From the NCBI GenBank assembly GCA_013398275.1, contig VZSE01014957.1, forward strand, positions 147,082 through 211,081: DNA of 64,000 nt. Direction: 5' to 3'. This document shows positions 60,101-64,000 of the stretch, piece by piece. The notes under the pieces were generated by a model, which was not told the origin of the DNA, searched no databases, and worked only from the letters and a program-made list of their open reading frames with translations. The DNA comes from Promerops cafer. Taxonomy: Eukaryota > Chordata > Aves > Passeriformes > Nectariniidae. Each line of letters begins with the position of its first letter. Position 1 is the stretch's first letter. The position numbers were made by a program, and so were the translations under genes.

Positions 60101-63100
60101 GCAGTTTAATCTGTCAGATATTCTTATCAGAGGAAATGAAGCACATCAAGATTATTCCAGAAGACAATGCGTGCATCTCCCAAGAACTAAATGTTGACAA
60201 GGCCATGCTTAAACTGGCATTTCTTAAATTTCTAAGAACCCTACTTTCCTCCTTTTCATTATTCAAAAGAAACTGAAAAATCCCAAGCTAAAAAAAAAAA
60301 AATCCTGTTGAGACCTTTCAGAGCTGATTCTTCAGTGAGTTAATTCTCCATTTTCTGCCCGTTGCAATTGAAAATCAGGGTAGGAAATAGCAACAGGCAA
60401 AGCTCATTTGTATCACTCCTTTCCTACTCGAAATTAAAACAACAGTCTCTTCCTTAAATGTTTTTTCAGCACATTGTACTGGGATTAGTTAAGGTTTTCT
60501 ACTGATTTGCTTTCATTTTGAATACTGATGATGGGAAGGAAAGGAGAGAAGTGTGTATATGCAGAGGGTGATTTCATAATTTGGACACAAGCCCAAAATT
60601 ATGCCATTTTTGTCTCGTGGTTTCTAAATTTCCAGTATTTCCAGCATGGCCTTGTTCAGTGCACACCTGGAGCACAGCTTTCTGCAGAACTTTGTTCTTC
60701 AGACTTAATCATGTGTGAATGCACAAGTTTTAGGTAATTTTTGGAGTATTTTTTCATGTAATATTGTCAGACTTTCCTGTTCCAAACCCATTAAGTGAAG
60801 CCCTGAACAATCATTCCATGATCCTCACAAAAGTGCAATTTTATTGCCTGCTTTTTCATAGCTGTATTACAGCATCACCTTATTAGACTTTGCTTGACGA
60901 CTTCTTAGGATCAGATGGCAATAAAAATTGAGAACTTTGTGAAAAGGCAAGGGTCTGGGAATGAGGATTTTTTTGAAGGAAACCAGAATTATGGGTTGTG
61001 TGCTAAAATTTTGAATATTAGCTCAATGGCTCAGCTTACTCTCTTCTCATTCAGGAGGATTCTTCACAGAATAAAACTTCCATTAAATTGCTGTTTTAAC
61101 AGCAGATACATTGAATTTTGAAGAGTGGAGCTGGCAAGACGTTTCACATCTGTCTTATTTTCCAAATGTGTCTTTTCAGCAGGTGAACAGTAATTTTCTA
61201 TCCTTGCTGCATAGCCTGTGATAAGCAGGGAGTTAACAGTGTAAAAATATATCCAGTTAACAATATAAAAATATATCTGTCCAAATTCTAAACAGAGCCT
61301 TGAATATTGAGATTTTTTGTGACTCTGAAATGTTTAGTGGAGTACCTGCCCCCTTTGTGTTTAAATCCAGGAACTTGTTCTTGGGGTAAGAAATCTTATT
61401 TAGTGTAAATAATGCAGCTGGTAGTATTCATTCCTTATTTTATTTTTCCTGGAAAGTAAACAGCACTGGTTCAAGCTCCACAGATGCAAACTACTTTGAA
61501 AAGAAAAAAAAAAAAAAAAAGCCAAACCAAATGTAAATAGTGGTAAGAAAGTTTGAAATTGATGTGACAGAAGTAAAACAAGAGCCAATTTTGCATCAGT
61601 AGCCAGTTTCTTTGGGTTAGGAGCTTGTTTTTGTGTTTCTGCTTAACCAGATATTAACTTTTCTGCTATAAAGCAATCCTGGAGCCAGATTCTCTTTCTG
61701 AATGTCTTTGTACCCAGCAATTGAGACAACTTTGTGCAGAATGCTGTTAAAAAGAATATAACACCAAGGCTGCACATCTGTTTCTCATTTCAAAGCCAGT
61801 CCTTTTACTCCAAGCCTGTATTTTTTTCCTTCTGCCATGAGATTTGGGGGTTTTTAAACTTCAGTAAACAGGCCAGAATAAAAAGATTGCTCATGAAATG
61901 GGTTACTGGGTATCATTTACTCAGAAAGCTTTGGCAGCCCATGGATCTGGTCCTCTTGGGATGATGTGCATCCACAGCTTGATTTGTTCTATTAAAATGC
62001 TACAATGTAAAAAAAAAAAAACACCAGTTCTGTGAAATGGAGACTGAAATCAAGGCTGTGGCATCAACCTGAGAGATCTGCATGTCAGGAGAGGGTGGTG
62101 GGAAAATGTGGATTCTCCTGGCTGTGTTTGTAGCAGCCATGAAATCCAGAAGGAATTGGTGATTTCCAGCTCTCCTAAGCTCTGAAAAGTGACCTGCAGG
62201 TGAGGAAAAGATAAGAGCTCCTTAATAAATCCTTCCTGCCCCAGCTCGCCAGGCTGGGTGCAAGAATTATGTATTTCTGGTTCTTTTTGTTGTGCTTTTA
62301 CAGGGTTTTTTTCTGCCTGGAAAATGAATTGCTGTATAGTGACACATCACTGAGGGGCTGGGCTTATTCCCTGCAAAAGTTCAGTGGGATTTTGTACATC
62401 TGTGGTCAGACAGTAACTGGTTTGAGATCAAGAATCATAAAAATTGCAGCATCTCTCAAGTACTGTGCTCCTGTAAAGCTGTTCCTCAGGAGGATCACAG
62501 TGGGACCAAGGATGGTGGGGAATTGTTCAGAAGTGCAAAAGCAAATTCATGCCAGCCTTGGGCCTTTGGGCTCTGATGGGCATGATTAAATAGGAGAAAA
62601 TTTCCTTTCCATGCAACAACAAATTGGTCACTTATTAAATCTGGAGATGTTTTTTAGAATGATTTTGTGTCTATTTGTTGTTCAGACTGGTTTTATTCCT
62701 GTGTGATTACTGCCTGTGTGGTCTCCTGGCACAGGAATCTGAGATTATTTTGCCTCATTCTTTTTCCTTTCTGAGGTCTGGTCAGTGGCTGCTGAACAAA
62801 TCTCTGCCCTGCTCCATTTATCAGAGAGAAGCTGCTACTGAATTTGGGCAGGAAAGGTTTAGATGTGGGCAGCTTCATGGAGTTCCTCCCTTTCGTGGCA
62901 CTGGAAAGTTTTAATCATCTCAATTGAGAAATAAAGTCCCTGAGGGTGAGAAAATGTTCTCCCAGTCACTGCCTACATGAAAAGGATTTCATTATAGTGG
63001 ATGTCTTCTTTAGTGGTACCTGCTCAGGCAGCAAATGTGGTGCTGCAGGTGGATTTTTGGCTCTCTGATATGTCATTTGTTGGCTCATGTGGCTGGAATT

Positions 63101-64000
63101 CTGAGTTTAAAAGTACTTAACAAATATTTCCATTCAGCAGGCTCTCCCCACTGTAAAAAGCAAGTTGTTACAATCAGCAAGTACACTTTTTAGTACAGCT
63201 TTTTAGGCTTCTGTGGTTGCTGCTAGAAGAAAAAAATGTTCTTTATTGTTGTGCTTTATGTTTTTAAGATCCTGTGTGTATGGTCAGATTTGTTACCCAA
63301 ACCTGAATTTGCCATTGTGGCACCATGGAAGGTCTCTGCCACGCAGGGGGAAAATAAATGTTTAAATCTTTCCATAGCAATAGATTTGGTCATGTTAATG
63401 TGTACCAGTGCAAAAAAATCTAAAAATAATGTACCTGCAACTCCTGGATCTGCAACCTTATTAATATTTTATTAATATTAATACTTTAAAAGGCACTTAA
63501 TGAGAGCCTTCCTGGCATTGTCCACACTGATGACAACACAAAGGACACTTGGATTTAAGGAGCATCCCCAGGCAGTGGTGGCCACTCTGGCTGCCAGGGT
63601 GGAATTCCTGGCAGGCCCTGGGCCAGGTCTGCCCCTCTCTGAGATAACCCAGGGCACCTCATGCTCACCAGCCTGGCACTCTGGATCCTTGCACTGACTG
63701 GGGCAGCAGCACCTGGGAATTCTCAGTCCAGGCTCAAATCCCAGCTTTTGGGAGCGAGGATCAAAGCAGGGTTTGCTGAGTAACAAACCCAGCCAGGTTT
63801 TAGGGCTGCTTGATGGATGAGCTGTATGTAGAAAGGTTGCACTCAGTTCTCTGCTCATATTTGCATAGCCCAAGGTGGTTTACATCTTTTAATCAGTTTT
63901 GCCCCTGGGAAGAAACCAAAATCTCTCACTGTTGTTGTGCCTGCGTTTCGCTGAGGTGCTGTGATAATTTAAAATAAGGCTGAGGTTGGCTGTGCAGGCT
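54176..64000 (+). other. ATG7: ATG7 last intron (partial), no exon found
   Basis: Nearly 10 kb of AT-rich DNA without a recognisable copy of the ATG7 C-terminal exon (conserved LDQYEREGFNFL-type start). It holds a GAT microsatellite near 58,448-58,465, an A-run at about 61,504-61,520 and many short chance frames. A GC-richer stretch at about 63,500-63,720 is unexplained. No RNA gene or nested gene was seen. Confidence 0.65.

Noticed and set aside
1..64000. tRNA, rRNA, CRISPR or prokaryotic-type operons
   Set aside because: None was recognised; gene structure and repeats are those of a bird nuclear genome.

Overview
This window is vertebrate nuclear DNA, almost certainly from a bird. The evidence is large introns with GT-AG junctions, CpG-island promoters, many 3' fragments of the CR1 LINE family typical of birds, and two single-copy genes in the order seen on human 3p25: HRH1 (histamine H1 receptor) then ATG7 (autophagy E1-like enzyme), both on the + strand. 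There is no sign of bacterial, phage or CRISPR content. The order of bird cannot be settled by reading alone.

Layout. Bases 1-27,300 are gene-free upstream DNA: AT-rich sequence with CR1 fragments (about 2.34, 7.05, 14.6, 17.1, 18.3, 25.7 and 26.3 kb), simple repeats, a 245-bp assembly gap (24,039-24,283) between two different AT-rich microsatellites, and a 121-bp higher-order minisatellite (24,961-25,680). A CpG island at about 27.4-28.15 kb holds a decamer tandem repeat and a strong splice donor at 27,822; it is the likely HRH1 promoter and 5' noncoding exon. After a 5.3-kb intron carrying a 27-bp minisatellite, the intronless HRH1 coding sequence lies at 33,272-34,684, followed by about 1.6 kb of probable 3' UTR.

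A second CpG island (about 36.7-38.25 kb) is the ATG7 promoter, with CRE-like sites and a noncoding first exon ending at 37,321. Sixteen coding exons of ATG7 follow (38,073-54,175). They splice in phase to give residues 1-652, which line up without a gap with the 703-residue human protein as I remember it. The adenylation loop, catalytic Cys572 and both CxxC zinc pairs are present. The last 51 or so residues are not in the window, so 54,176-64,000 is read as part of the last intron.

The two genes are not functionally coupled as far as the sequence shows: HRH1 is a Gq-coupled plasma-membrane receptor, while ATG7 activates ATG8-family proteins and ATG12 in the cytosol. The most notable points are a pair of about 0.46-0.49-kb direct repeats flanking ATG7 exons 14-16 (an in-frame block carrying the catalytic cysteine), a strong-context upstream ORF overlapping the HRH1 start, an alanine at HRH1 position 5.42 where the human receptor has threonine, and several structured minisatellites. 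I found no wholly unknown multi-gene system.
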